From: Toxoplasma gondii ME49
Lineage: Eukaryota > Apicomplexa > Conoidasida > Eucoccidiorida > Sarcocystidae
Length of the DNA stretch: 64,000 nt
Assembly (NCBI RefSeq): GCF_000006565.2
Contig: NC_031475.1
Span: 4,883,601 to 4,947,600 of the forward strand
Direction of reading: 5' to 3'
Shown here: piece after piece, positions 25,169 through 36,300 of the stretch
Layout: each line of letters begins with the position of its first letter
Position numbering within the stretch: the first letter of the stretch is position 1
Position numbers and translations under genes: made by a program
Notes under the pieces: generated by a model
What the model saw: the letters and a program-made list of their open reading frames with translations, nothing else
Database searches by the model: none
What the model was told of the DNA's origin: nothing

Positions 25169-27802
25169 ATGCTGTACAAGACGAACTTGTGTAAATTTTA
25201 TTTGAAGGGCACTTGTAAGCGGGGCCACAAGTGTTCCTGGGCACACGGGGAGAAGGACATTCGCCCGTTCCCGGCCTTCTTCAAAACGCGCATGTGCTAC
25301 AACTGGATCTACTTTGGTACGTGTGACCGGCAGCCGTGTACGTACGCCCACTCGCATCTCGAACTTCGGGGGTCGGGCAAAGCCCTTCGGTTGTGCAACT
25401 ACTATTTCCGGGATGCCCACTGCCCCAAGGGCGCCAGATGCCCGATGGCCCACGATGTGAGCCAACTGGATCCAGCCATCAAAAACCTTCCACCGCTCCT
25501 CAATGAGTGGTCAGAGACGAGCCCACAGCCTCCCGCACGAGGCGGCCCTTTGGATGGCAGTGGCGCCTCTCAGCAGCCGCCACACAAGGTGTGCTCTTCT
25601 TCAGGTCCTAGGCAGCCATCAAACTTCTCGGTCTCCTCCCAACACCCCAACCAGCAGCCTCAGCTAAGTCCCGCAGACCTCCCTCGTCACCCTTTCCCGG
25701 GGTCTGTCTCTGCCACCTCACATCGCGGGCTCCCTCTCTATCCTCAAGGGACGTCTGTACCGGGGCCGCATGCAGAAAGCCTGGCCTCGTCGCACAGCCT
25801 GTCCTCACCTCACAACAGCACACTCCAGCTGACCCAGGGCCTCTCCGCAGATGACCGCATTCCCCTTCCTCACCTCTCGCAAGGCGCCGTGCCGGCGGGC
25901 TCTCCACGGTTTTGCACACCTGGAGGCATGAGTGCCGATGCTGCTCACGACCCGCAACTCGCAAGCAAGGAAGAGGCCTCTCCTTTCTCTTGTCCCAGGG
26001 TAGAGGCTGTTCCCCGAGACGGGGCTGCGCCTCCGCTTTACGCTTTCGGCGGGAACAGCGAAGGGTCAACGCCTGCGAGTGGAGTCATTCGTCCCTCGCC
26101 CAGGGGTGTGGAGAGCTACGGTCGACATAGACTCGGAGGCGGATCTCTTGTCGAACGCGCCTCGCCGCCGCCTCAGCCGCCACTGACGCAGAACACATGC
26201 GGGCCCCATGAGTCTCTCAATGCGCCCGACCTTTCGGTAGGCCGTCCTCGACATCTTCCGGGCACCAGAACGCCTTCGTCGCTGCCGACGAACCCACAGA
26301 ACGACAGTTTTCCACCTACCTTGGACAAAGTGCTTCGCGATCAAAAGACGACCGGCGACTCTCTGCTCTCTGACACCTGGCTGTGGTCTCAACAGCCTGT
26401 CGGCCTGCCGCTCGCCCCTCCGGGGAGCTTCTCGATGGGCGCCGCTGGCTGGTCACCTCCGGGTTCTTCGCTGCTGGCTGGGGTCGTCTCGACAGGGGAC
26501 GATTTTCCGGAGCTGTCTGAGGTTGGCGGCCAGCGCGATGCTGACCACAGTCTGCTGTACGAACTGCAGCAGAGGGAGGAAAATGCGAAAAGCAGGTGTT
26601 CGAACGGCGAGTTCTACCCGGGGAACAGTGATCCATTTGACCACTTGTGGGCTCTACTAGATGACGCTCCCGCACCTGCAAGCAGCGAATCTCACGGGAC
26701 GGGAAGCGGTGGGAATAGCCGGCTGCTGGACCCGCATGTGTCGGCGAGGTCGCTCTGCGACTCCAGCGTAGACACTGGGGTGACGGACGTTTTTCAGGCA
26801 GGCACCGCGTTAAGTGAGCTTCTCGGAGCGGACAAGCGGGAGACTGCAGAAGGTTTTCGGGACTCTCGATCAACTGAATACAGTCAAAGTGGCCCCCACA
26901 CGCGAGCGAACGTGTCTGTCTCTGGCGGCGATAGCGCCTTGGAGAGCCCGAGTGTGGGCCTCCTGCCAGACTTTGTCGCGCCCGGTTCCAAGCGGTGCGA
27001 CAGCGCGGCTTGCAGCTCGCAGGTAGGCACGGGGACTCTGTCGTCTCCCACGAGCCTCTCTTCATCGACAGACAATTGCGGACGGATCGGCTGCGGCTCC
27101 TTCGGGCTGCCACCGACCAGCAGCAGCGGCGGAGTCGTCGCTTGCTCGGGCCGGGAGTCGTACTTGCCACAGGCGCGTCTCATGCGGAGTGTCTCTCCAT
27201 CGGACACCGTGCAGGCCGCAGGCTACTCTGTTGTCTCTGGAAACGGGGTGGCTGTCGGATGCGAAAATAGCCCCCGCACACAGCAAGGAAGAGAGAGAGA
27301 AGAGCGCGTGTCGGGCCTCTGCGCCCCGGTGCTGGTGTCTGGAGGCGTCTGGGAAGACAGTTCGAAGTGCTCGACAGGCACGGCCCTGACAGCGCCCGAG
27401 AGTGGCCTCCGAACCCAAGCTTGTTGCAGTCCCAGCAACAGCAACCGAAGCTACACGAGCAATTACAGCACAAGTCTCGGGACGAGTAGAAATGGTGGAG
27501 GCAGCGATGTGACCAGTGCAGAGGGCACACAGCATCCCGTCCGCGGCTGCTTCGACGTGATGGCCGCAGGCTTTCAGGGCGTGGCGGGCCTCTGGTCTCT
27601 GGGAGGACGGACGGGGACCGAAACCTCGTCCGACCCTGCAGTCTCCGCGGACGAACGCATCGACGAAGCGGAAGCAGGACATCTGGCAGACTTCCTTCTT
27701 AGCACGCCGCTGCTGCCGGTAAACACTTGCAGTTCAGGCGCAGGTGCGACTGTCGGGGAAGCAAGGAAACCTCCGCAAGAGCGGGCAACAGCCTCGACGT
27801 GA
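25169..27802 (+). CDS. Triple CCCH zinc-finger protein, probable RNA-binding
   Basis: A single-exon gene of 877 aa. Three CCCH fingers fill the first 95 residues: C8-x7-C16-x5-C22-x3-H26, C43-x8-C52-x4-C57-x3-H61 and C76-x8-C85-x5-C91-x3-H95. Aromatic residues stand in the usual places (KFYLKGTC, YNWIYFGTC, NYYFRDAHC). CCCH fingers of this spacing bind single-stranded RNA, so a role in mRNA stability, translation or processing is the likely one. The other 780 residues are Ser/Pro/Gly-rich and look disordered, with no further domain. ATG 25169 sits in GAAGATG, and the first finger starts seven residues later, so no upstream exon is needed. It could be one of the apicomplexan CCCH regulators, but I cannot assign an orthologue. 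Confidence 0.9.
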   Translation: MLYKTNLCKFYLKGTCKRGHKCSWAHGEKDIRPFPAFFKTRMCYNWIYFGTCDRQPCTYAHSHLELRGSGKALRLCNYYFRDAHCPKGARCPMAHDVSQLDPAIKNLPPLLNEWSETSPQPPARGGPLDGSGASQQPPHKVCSSSGPRQPSNFSVSSQHPNQQPQLSPADLPRHPFPGSVSATSHRGLPLYPQGTSVPGPHAESLASSHSLSSPHNSTLQLTQGLSADDRIPLPHLSQGAVPAGSPRFCTPGGMSADAAHDPQLASKEEASPFSCPRVEAVPRDGAAPPLYAFGGNSEGSTPASGVIRPSPRGVESYGRHRLGGGSLVERASPPPQPPLTQNTCGPHESLNAPDLSVGRPRHLPGTRTPSSLPTNPQNDSFPPTLDKVLRDQKTTGDSLLSDTWLWSQQPVGLPLAPPGSFSMGAAGWSPPGSSLLAGVVSTGDDFPELSEVGGQRDADHSLLYELQQREENAKSRCSNGEFYPGNSDPFDHLWALLDDAPAPASSESHGTGSGGNSRLLDPHVSARSLCDSSVDTGVTDVFQAGTALSELLGADKRETAEGFRDSRSTEYSQSGPHTRANVSVSGGDSALESPSVGLLPDFVAPGSKRCDSAACSSQVGTGTLSSPTSLSSSTDNCGRIGCGSFGLPPTSSSGGVVACSGRESYLPQARLMRSVSPSDTVQAAGYSVVSGNGVAVGCENSPRTQQGREREERVSGLCAPVLVSGGVWEDSSKCSTGTALTAPESGLRTQACCSPSNSNRSYTSNYSTSLGTSRNGGGSDVTSAEGTQHPVRGCFDVMAAGFQGVAGLWSLGGRTGTETSSDPAVSADERIDEAEAGHLADFLLSTPLLPVNTCSSGAGATVGEARKPPQERATAST

Positions 27803-30800
27803 TGTGGATTATCTCGACGAAGGAAGACATGTGGAGGTGCAAGCCGTGATCGATGCAAGCGTGCACCTTTCGAACTCGAGGGATTAGCTGGAAGCAGAAC
27901 AGCGAGGCCAAACTTGTTTCTGGCATACACGGAGTGCCACGAACACATCCAAACAGATGGTTCCCCGTACGTCCTGCTCAGAGTCGAGTAACAGTGAAGG
28001 AGCTGTGGTATGTGAGGTGGCTTGTGCCAACACTTTCTGAATTTTCCTTCGCTTATGCTTTCAATATTTGTGAACACATTTTTCAAGTGGGCGATTGAGG
28101 ACGGCCGTCGCCGCAGAGCAAGCGTTCACGATCGAGTGATGGATCTGTGAAGAGCGCTCCGGTGAAGCGGGAGCTGTGTCTTGCTGCTAGCTGTGCGTCC
28201 AAGGGAGTGTGATAACGCTCTTGGGTTGCACGCTGTCGGTGGAGAGTCAGTAGAAAAGAGCATGTTTGTGACGCGGTTGGGTGCCTCGCGGAGTGTTTCC
28301 AAGAAGGCCGAGCTAGAATGCAGGTGATTGGAAAGGCAAGAATGGAAAAGTGAATGCTGCGCGGATGCTGGTTGGACTGCAAGCCTCGCACATCTTGCAC
28401 TGAAACAACATCTGCAAGTTTCCAAGAAGTTGCGACACACCTAGTATTTCGCTTTGAAGGAGCTATAGAATGCGTTGATGATATGGACCCCGCGATTTTG
28501 GTGTTACGCGTGGCTGTGTTCGAGTTTGGTACAAGTGATCGGACGAGATGAGATGCCGTGTGTTCTGACGGGTGAGCGCGGCCGGGGGGGTTCGGTGTCC
28601 TGACGCTTAGGACAAAGATGCCAGCGGATGACGCTTTCTGGAACGATTATCGTTATGCCTTCTCGGTTCGCTCAGGAGAGTGTTAAGGTTGTGGCAATTT
28701 AGCTGGCAACTGAGCGGCATGTTTCTTTAGTTACTTACGTCGCAAATTCACTCTAAGTTTGATGACCCAGTGTGGACACTCTCTGGGAGGATTTGTGGTA
28801 TTATCCCAAGTACATCGACGCACAACCGTCCACCTGGAGCTGTACTTGATATCCGTTGTGTGTCGTTCCTGGAGAAGGTGGTTTCGGTTTGGCGTGGCCT
28901 CTCGCTCTGGTCATAAATTTTCTTGACGCCGTCTCACCTTTGAGTTCGGACACAGTTGCCAAGTCTGGCACTCTCTGGTCTCTCAGGCGATCTTTTTTCC
29001 GCTGTGTCCCACAAAAGCAGGCATTCCCAAGGCGGGCTCCGTGACGGGCTCTGTAAATCCGACGCAGAGTGCCTGTAAGCTTAGTTCGCCGCAAAGGGAA
29101 CTATCAATGCCATTTCGCTAAGCACACAACTGTCTGGTGTGCGTGGGAAGCTGAGTGTGCATTAATATTGCATGGCGAGACACGATTTGGTGGCAGGGCC
29201 GATTTGTTTTGTGTGTCCTGCGTCGAGATAGTACTGGAGGAATTACAGATCGCCGAAGGTCGCTTCGCCTATGCTTCACGGCAAAGCGAATCTAGTGGAA
29301 TAAGAAGTGTTTCCCAGGCAAACGCCCGCGGTATTTTAATTCGTTGTATTTAGGCGCTGCGTATTCGTCCAATCCCGCTGCGTTCAGGGTAAATGATGAA
29401 GGTGTACCTTCGCGCACACCCCGCGAGTCTACCACATTTTCCTCTCACGTGCTCTTGTCTCTTCGTCTTTGTTTCTTCGTGATCGATTAACGCTGTTCGT
29501 CGGTGGTCGTTCAGCAAGTTGCTGAGCTTTGCGCGGTTGACGAAACTGCACCCTTTTCTGCCTGGGATGTGGCAACAGCGGACGAGCGAACCAGATCGCA
29601 CCAGAGATGCAGATGGGATTTAAAGCGTTTATATATTCAACTGCATCGACGCGTCCGGATTTTTCCGTTGCCCGGAGGTTCTGTGTCGTGCCCGCAAGCC
29701 TTCGGGGCACATTCGGTAGGTTGTCTGGTTTTTTTCGCAGATGCATTCCTTTTGGAAGCCTCGTGATTGTTCTTGAAGCGTCGATTAGCGTTAAAGGAGC
29801 AGACTGGAACCTTAAGGTTCTGGCGTGGACGCTTGTTTTTTTGTGCCCCGGAGCTGTGGGACGGATTGGCGGAACACGTGAGCGCTGTCGCAGAGCCACG
29901 TGGTCACGGGAATTTCCATTTGTAGAGTTCTCAAGTGAGAGCTACGTACCGCTTTTTCCGCGGCGGAACAATTTTGGTTTCGTGCTTTTGGGAGATATCT
30001 TTGTTTCATATGTAATGTTTAAAGGGGGTTCGGACTGAAGCCGACTCGTTTCGGCTGTTTCTTTGTGCCACACTGCTTTTTTGAGTGGTACCCAGTCCTC
30101 AGGGTCTGTGTCGTGAACCAGGGAAAGTTGTGGAAATACACGGAGTCGGTCCAGGTGCCACGTCGTTTCTCTCCACTCCTAACGACTGTGAGGGGTTATG
30201 TTGGGCAGACTCCGGGCTTGTGAACGCCTCTCGCAGGCTGCTGGGGTTGTATTTTGAGTTAGCTGGTCTTTGGCCTTTGTGCCCTGGGTGATGACTTGTC
30301 TAAGCGCTTCCGTTTTTGAAACTTTCAAAGATACATCAAACTTCTCTGCAAGCTTTAAACAAAGATTTCTGGTGCAGTTGCGTGATACACATGCTGGCAC
30401 GCTGCCACCGTCTTCTGTGTGCCCGTCGGGCTTGCCTGTTTTGCACCAGCCAAGGGGCCGCGGCACTTCCAACATAGACAGACAACCTGTTGACTCCTGG
30501 AAGTCCGTGCCAGAAAACAGTGCAGCGGTGAGGACATCCGCAAAGAGCAGCCATTAGTGGGGAAACCTGGTGGTTTTCTGTCGAAAACCGATTACGAATA
30601 TGTTATTCTGAACAGGAATTGCCGCACAGGCCCTGTAGACGAGACGCCAAATTGAGGTCCTACGTGAAGCATCTTCCGTTAATGTTCACCATAACGTGGA
30701 GGGAAGAGCAAGCGTACAATACGAACTCGTCTACCGTCAGTTTTCACATACTTCTGGTGACGATACTATAACTGTCTCGAGCGCTCCTCGATGGGATACA

Positions 30801-33392
30801 CTTTTCACTTTAAGGCGATGACCTATTTGAAGGCCAGTGAAACATAGTCCATGGTGTCCATCGCCATCACAGATCTACAATCACTAGACAGTCAACAGCG
30901 GAGTTCGGGTATTCCTCCGAAGCATACCAGATACCAATGCAACAATTGTTCTGTTTTCTTAAGACTTGCACGTCCCTTGGATTTGGATGCTCGAGGCGCT
31001 GGTGTCCTGAGACGACGAGGGACAACGGCACTGAGTTTGGCCAGGTCCCACCAGCGTCCACTCTTGGGTAAGAGAAAGTCCTTAAAGAACTGGTGGCACC
31101 GTGCTGCATAACAATCCAGGCTCTTCCTGGCATCTTTTAGGAGTATTGACTAGTGTGATGGCAAACGTTCTGCAGATCGCTTGCCAATCAAAGTGTTTTC
31201 TCGCACGAAACCCTGCGTGAGACTCGTTTACATCGTGACGCAGTGCAAACACTTATCGCGAACTCTCTCTTGCCCAAACCACCTTAGAATTTCCCGGATC
31301 TGCATGCTTCAAACTGTACACAGATCTCTCCATGAAAGCATGGCAGAACAGTTGTAAGGGTGCGTGACAGGTGTTGAACATCGGTGACAAAAAGAAGTAC
31401 ATTGTCGCTTTGTCGGCGTGTTTCTGTGGCAGCTATGTTGGCTTTGGGGCAGGCAGCCATTTCAGTAAATGCAAACATGCAGTCTCACTTTTCCGGGGAA
31501 GAGGTTTTGCAGTAATATGTGCCGTCGTGGGTAACATTATCGAGTTTGCTCAACGATTGTACAGAAGCAGGGACCACGGTGCCCGGGCACTTCACTTGGC
31601 CCTACCTTCGGCGCTTTCCCACGGCAGTGTGGAAGCCAAAGTGCCACCAAAAAGAACTGGTAGATGCGGTACACAAAAGAGGTAAATGTGGTTTCAAAAA
31701 ATACACACGAATAACGCGCACACACACAGTGCAAGAACTCACAAAAAAGTTGAAACAGTCTGCACAACAGCACTCGATTCACTCTCACAGGTGGCCCGTG
31801 CCCCGTCACCTAAAGCTGGTTCCTGCCACCGAAAGTCTGTTAGAATGCGGTGCAAAGTTAACTAGCGACAAATGAATACATCAGAAGCCTTAAACTACTT
31901 GGACTGTCCCTCGGATGGTGTTCAGTACCGAGAGCACAGAAGCCTTTTCCATTTCTTGAGGACGCGACATACGGATTGCAGTACGCTTGTACGACACCGA
32001 GCTGCCTGGCGCTGCCACTATCCCGGGGGCTGGACACACGCTGCGTTGTTTCAACATTATACGGACGCCCGAGCAGGAAGTGTAGGTTCCTGTAATTTGA
32101 GAGAAGCCTTCTTTTATGGTTTTCTCCTTGGAAAAAGTGTTGATGCGCGGGCAGCTGAAGGGGTGGCCATCCTGTGTGTCTTAGCGCAGCCCCCCAGACA
32201 CCCTCTCTGATTCCCGAGTGGAGATGGCTGTGAACCACGTCGCCCAGCGCTGTCCCAGCTTCCCGAGTTTCTTTTCGCGTTTCCCTTGGCCACTTCAGTT
32301 TCGGTTGGATACGCGGCACACGAGGAAGGAAGTTTTCTTGATTTTTTGTTTCAATGGTCCCACAGGCCATGCCAGTCGAAAGGACTTCCGAGCCCGCAAG
32401 CGGCTCGCACATTTTTTTCCGCAGGGGGGGAGCTGGCATGTCCCTACTGCCGTGCAAGAGGCCGTTTCTGCGTTTCCAATAGATATACAATGTGAAATCT
32501 TCTTATCTCGCCTTAGTCATTTTTAAGGATCACGCGAAACCCCTGCTGAGTGTATGGTCTGGCACTGCTCTTCCAGATTCTTGACTTGCAGCGCAATTCG
32601 TTCCTGCGCTGTTAGATCTTCCCGGTGACGCTACGATCGTTTTGGACTCTGGCGCGGGCGTCAGCCCCCTGGTGTTTGCTTGGCAACTTCCGCCTTCTTT
32701 CCCTGGTGACCTCTTCTCTCGTTACCACACTTATTCCTGCTCGTTTCTTCTCCTGTTCGTTGATTACTGCATACTAGGGGCGCTCGATTCACAGACCGCC
32801 GCCTGTCCGCCCGTCGCTGAACTTTGGCTAGGCGGTATTTTCAGGGACTTGCTTCCATTTCTCGAAGGCTCCATGCTGGACGGAACGCGGAAATTGCCGG
32901 CATCGATTGGATAAAGTGGGAAATCGTCACCACATCTTTAAGAGAGCGTCGGAGATCCTTTTCCTCTGCCGTTCTGTTCCGGCTTCTTTGTGAGCAGCGC
33001 TCCACCGTGTCTCGGCTTCCACATCACTCCACAGTTTTCTTCCCAGCCCACTTTCCTTCGGGATACCAAACGCCCTCTTCTTAACTCTTCAGGCGTATCG
33101 TCAAGACTTTTCTTTCAAGTCCGTGCTTTCTTTTCCTCGGGTGACTCCCAATCTAAACCTGGGGACGAGAGACAGTTCTCTCTCGCACCCCTTCCTCTAG
33201 AGCCGGCCTCCGCGTCGACGGCGACTGTCTCTCCACCTCTCTCCGACCAATCTCCTTTTTTCTCCAAACTGCGTCAAGCGTTTCTTCCTATTTTCCGGAT
33301 ATCGTAGGTCTGGCCGAGGCAGGCTTTCTGCTGGGCAACCCCAGCTGCACAGATTTCGCACGAGAGAACACCGTGTCTCGTCTGTGGCGGAG
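27803..33392. other. Long spacer, no recognised gene
   Basis: A 5.6-kb spacer between two plus-strand genes. Open frames are short. The longest, 31858-32490 on -, 210 codons, has neither motifs nor a compositional bias that would support it. The final kilobase (about 32,400-33,390) is pyrimidine-rich with many T/C runs and several TTTCAG or CTTCAG acceptor-like sites, for example near 33,089. That fits a 5' UTR with an intron for the large downstream gene. Confidence 0.45.
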
Positions 33393-36300
33393 ATGTCGGA
33401 CTTCGCGTTTCCGGGGAAGAAGACGTCCGAGGGAAGGCTTCGGAGCGCGGAACTAGTGTCATTGCTGAGGCAGCTGCAGTGTCAATCGGCGTCCGGGCCA
33501 TCGCCTGCGAGTCAAAATGAAGGATCCCACCGGAGTGCGAAGTCCCTCGCCTCCAGCTCGTCCGGCGTCTCCATGGCTCTTCTCCAGCTCCTGCAACAGC
33601 GGCAGCAACAGGAACAGAAGGAGTTGCTTCTTCGCCTAGCTGAGGACGGCCCTCAGGCACCAGGGAGAGAACGAACCACGTCCGCGGCGAGAGCTGCTTC
33701 CCGACAACCTGGCCTGTCCCCGGCGCATGCACCGACGCAGCTGGGCACCCACCCCGCCACTGCATGCGCGCTGGAGCCGACTGGGAGCGGCTTGCGCGCG
33801 CTCCCCGCCTCGGGGGTCTCCACAGCGGATGGGCCGCCGTTCTCCGAGAGCCGACCGCGAGAGGAAGGGCAGGCTCTGAAGCAGCTCTTCGTCCACCTCA
33901 TGGCGGGAAACTCGCAGGGGGCGCCTAGGAGTCGGCAGCTTGCTACCAACAAAGACAGGGCTGCGCCTGCCTCCTCCGAAAGTTCCAATTTGCCCAGTGA
34001 TCTCTCCGACGAAGCGAGCAGCGCGCGGGGTCTGCTGCGAGACAGCCGGCGGGGTGAACCTAGTCCAGGGTCGACTGTCCCTCCGGCGCGGCCTCCGCAG
34101 TCTGCGTCGGATTCTGACGAGATGAAGAGCGACAAAGAAGGCGCGAGGCCCTTTCCCCTCGCTGCGCCTTCTCGCCGGCTCCTCCCGTCTCACGAGAGAG
34201 ACGGAGAGCAAGAGACCGGATCCGCAGGTCTGGAAGATCTCTCCAAGCTCAAATTACAGCAGCAGAGGCACGAACGGCTTTTGCGGCAGCAACTGGCAGC
34301 TTTGACGAAACTGCAAAACGACTTGGGGGGCAAAGATCGCGCGGCGTCGGCCGCGACGGCCTTTGTCTCCACGCGTCCCGGCGACTCAGGCAGCGGGACG
34401 ACTTCCGGAAAGGCCCAGGCTGCGCTGATGCAACAACACCAAGCTCTTTTACAGCAACAGCGACAGCAAGTGCAGCAGTACCTGATCGAGGGCGCCGTGG
34501 CGGGGGCGGCTTCCGCGGGGGCGCAGCGAGGCGAAGGCGCCAAAGGGGGGCCATTCGCCGGAGTGTCTCCGGATGTGTTGAGGCATCAGGCTCCGGGCTT
34601 CAAGGGCTCCAGAGAGCCAAGCCAGGGCAGGATGGGGGACCTTTCCGCCTTGTCTTCGCTCACGCAGCAAGGTCTGCTCGGAACGTCGGGACCATCCGCG
34701 GCGGCGCTGAAGGCCTTGCAGCAGCGGCTCGCTGCGGCAGCCGCGGCAGGCGCAGCAGCGGCGGGGGGGTCTCTGGGAGTCGACACAGACGTTTCCTCTT
34801 CCGATCATGACGCTCAGCTCCTCTCGAAACTCCAGCAGAGTGTGGCCGTCGCCTCCTACAATCTTCTTCGGCTCTCGTCTCCGAGCTCAGCTGATGCGGC
34901 CTCCGTTCTGCGCGGGCTCGGGGAGACTCTCGGCCGCATCGGAACGTCGCGAAACGGCGAATCGCTGCCTAAGAAGACGGTCTCTGGGGACTTGCGATCA
35001 TCGGCTAGCGTAGGCGGTGTTGGACCAGGCGGGCCTGCGGCGTACAGACACCGCAGTGAGCCTCAGAGAGACTCGGGGCTCAGCGGCGGGCGGCCGCCCC
35101 TCCCAGTTGAGGCCTTGGAGTTGGCCTCTGCTTTTCTTCCCCAGTCGCGAGGCGGAGGGGCGCTTTCCTCGGGTCGCAAAGCCAGAGCCGCGTCAGAAAC
35201 GGACGTACCGCATGCGTTCGCTGTTCCTTTCCCCGCGCGAAACCCGACGTCGGCGGCTGCAGCCCCCCCTTCCAGTCTTGACGCTGCCTCTGCGTTGTGC
35301 CCCCCTCATCTACCCTCTCGTCACGGCCCCGCGTCTGCTCAGGCGGGTGTCTCCGGAGACACCTCGTCTCAAGCGTTCCGCGTGCCCCGTGCAAAGTCTC
35401 CCGACGACAGCACAGCTCGCGAGCGGGCGGCTGCGGCCGCGAGGGCGGCGGCTGTGTCTGCAGCTGCTGCTGTCGTGGAACCTCCCTTGGATCCTACGCG
35501 AGAGCGCGTCCTCAGGAAGCATGTGAAGGCCCTGCGCCCGTACTTTGAAGCCACGTTCGCGATGCCGGGCTTCTTCGGGGGCGCTCGCAAGGAGGGTGAG
35601 AGAAAGGGCGCTGCCGACGAGCCGGCGAATATCGAGCGAGGTCGTCTCGGAGGCGAGAATACTAAGGCGGAGCAGGCACACGACTGCGGGCAAAAAGAAC
35701 GTCCCTGCGCAACGCCCGAGCCGAGGGGCGTGGACGCGCGGACCCTCGGCGACTCTGGGTCGGATGCACAGAGGGCGGATGAGCAGATGGAGGGCGAGGG
35801 GCAGGTTGACGGAGCTCAGCCTAAGGAGGAAAGAGGTGAAGAAAAGGGTGTAGAGAAGGAATTACCAGGCGACGGGTGGGTGAGCGAGAACGGAGAGAGG
35901 AATGGAGAGCAGAAAGACGGCAGTGAAGGAAAGGGAAACACAGCAGTGTCTTCGGGGCCTCACAATCAAACAACGGATTCAGAGGAGAAGGGAGAACAAA
36001 AGCGTTGCGGCAACGCGGGGGAGGGGACCTGTCTGGGGACCAGAGGCAACCCACAGTCTCGTGTATGCGTCTCCGAGTGCGGAGCCTCGATGGCTTCCGG
36101 TGACGGTCTTCCCCCTCTTGTGGCTTCTCTAGACGATCAGCTGCCTCCATTTCCTCTCGGCTCAAAGAGATCTGCGTCAAAGATGCAGGCGGCTTCTGGT
36201 GCACAGGCCACGCCGGGCGCCTCGGCGCCCAGCCGTGGAGTCTCAGACTCCCCGCACCTGAGCGTTCTCCGGTGGAGAGCGGATGCGTCTTTTCTTTTCT

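Noticed and set aside
26316..27170. 284-codon minus-strand ORF
   Set aside because: Antisense to the CCCH gene tail, Arg/Ser-rich, no motif.
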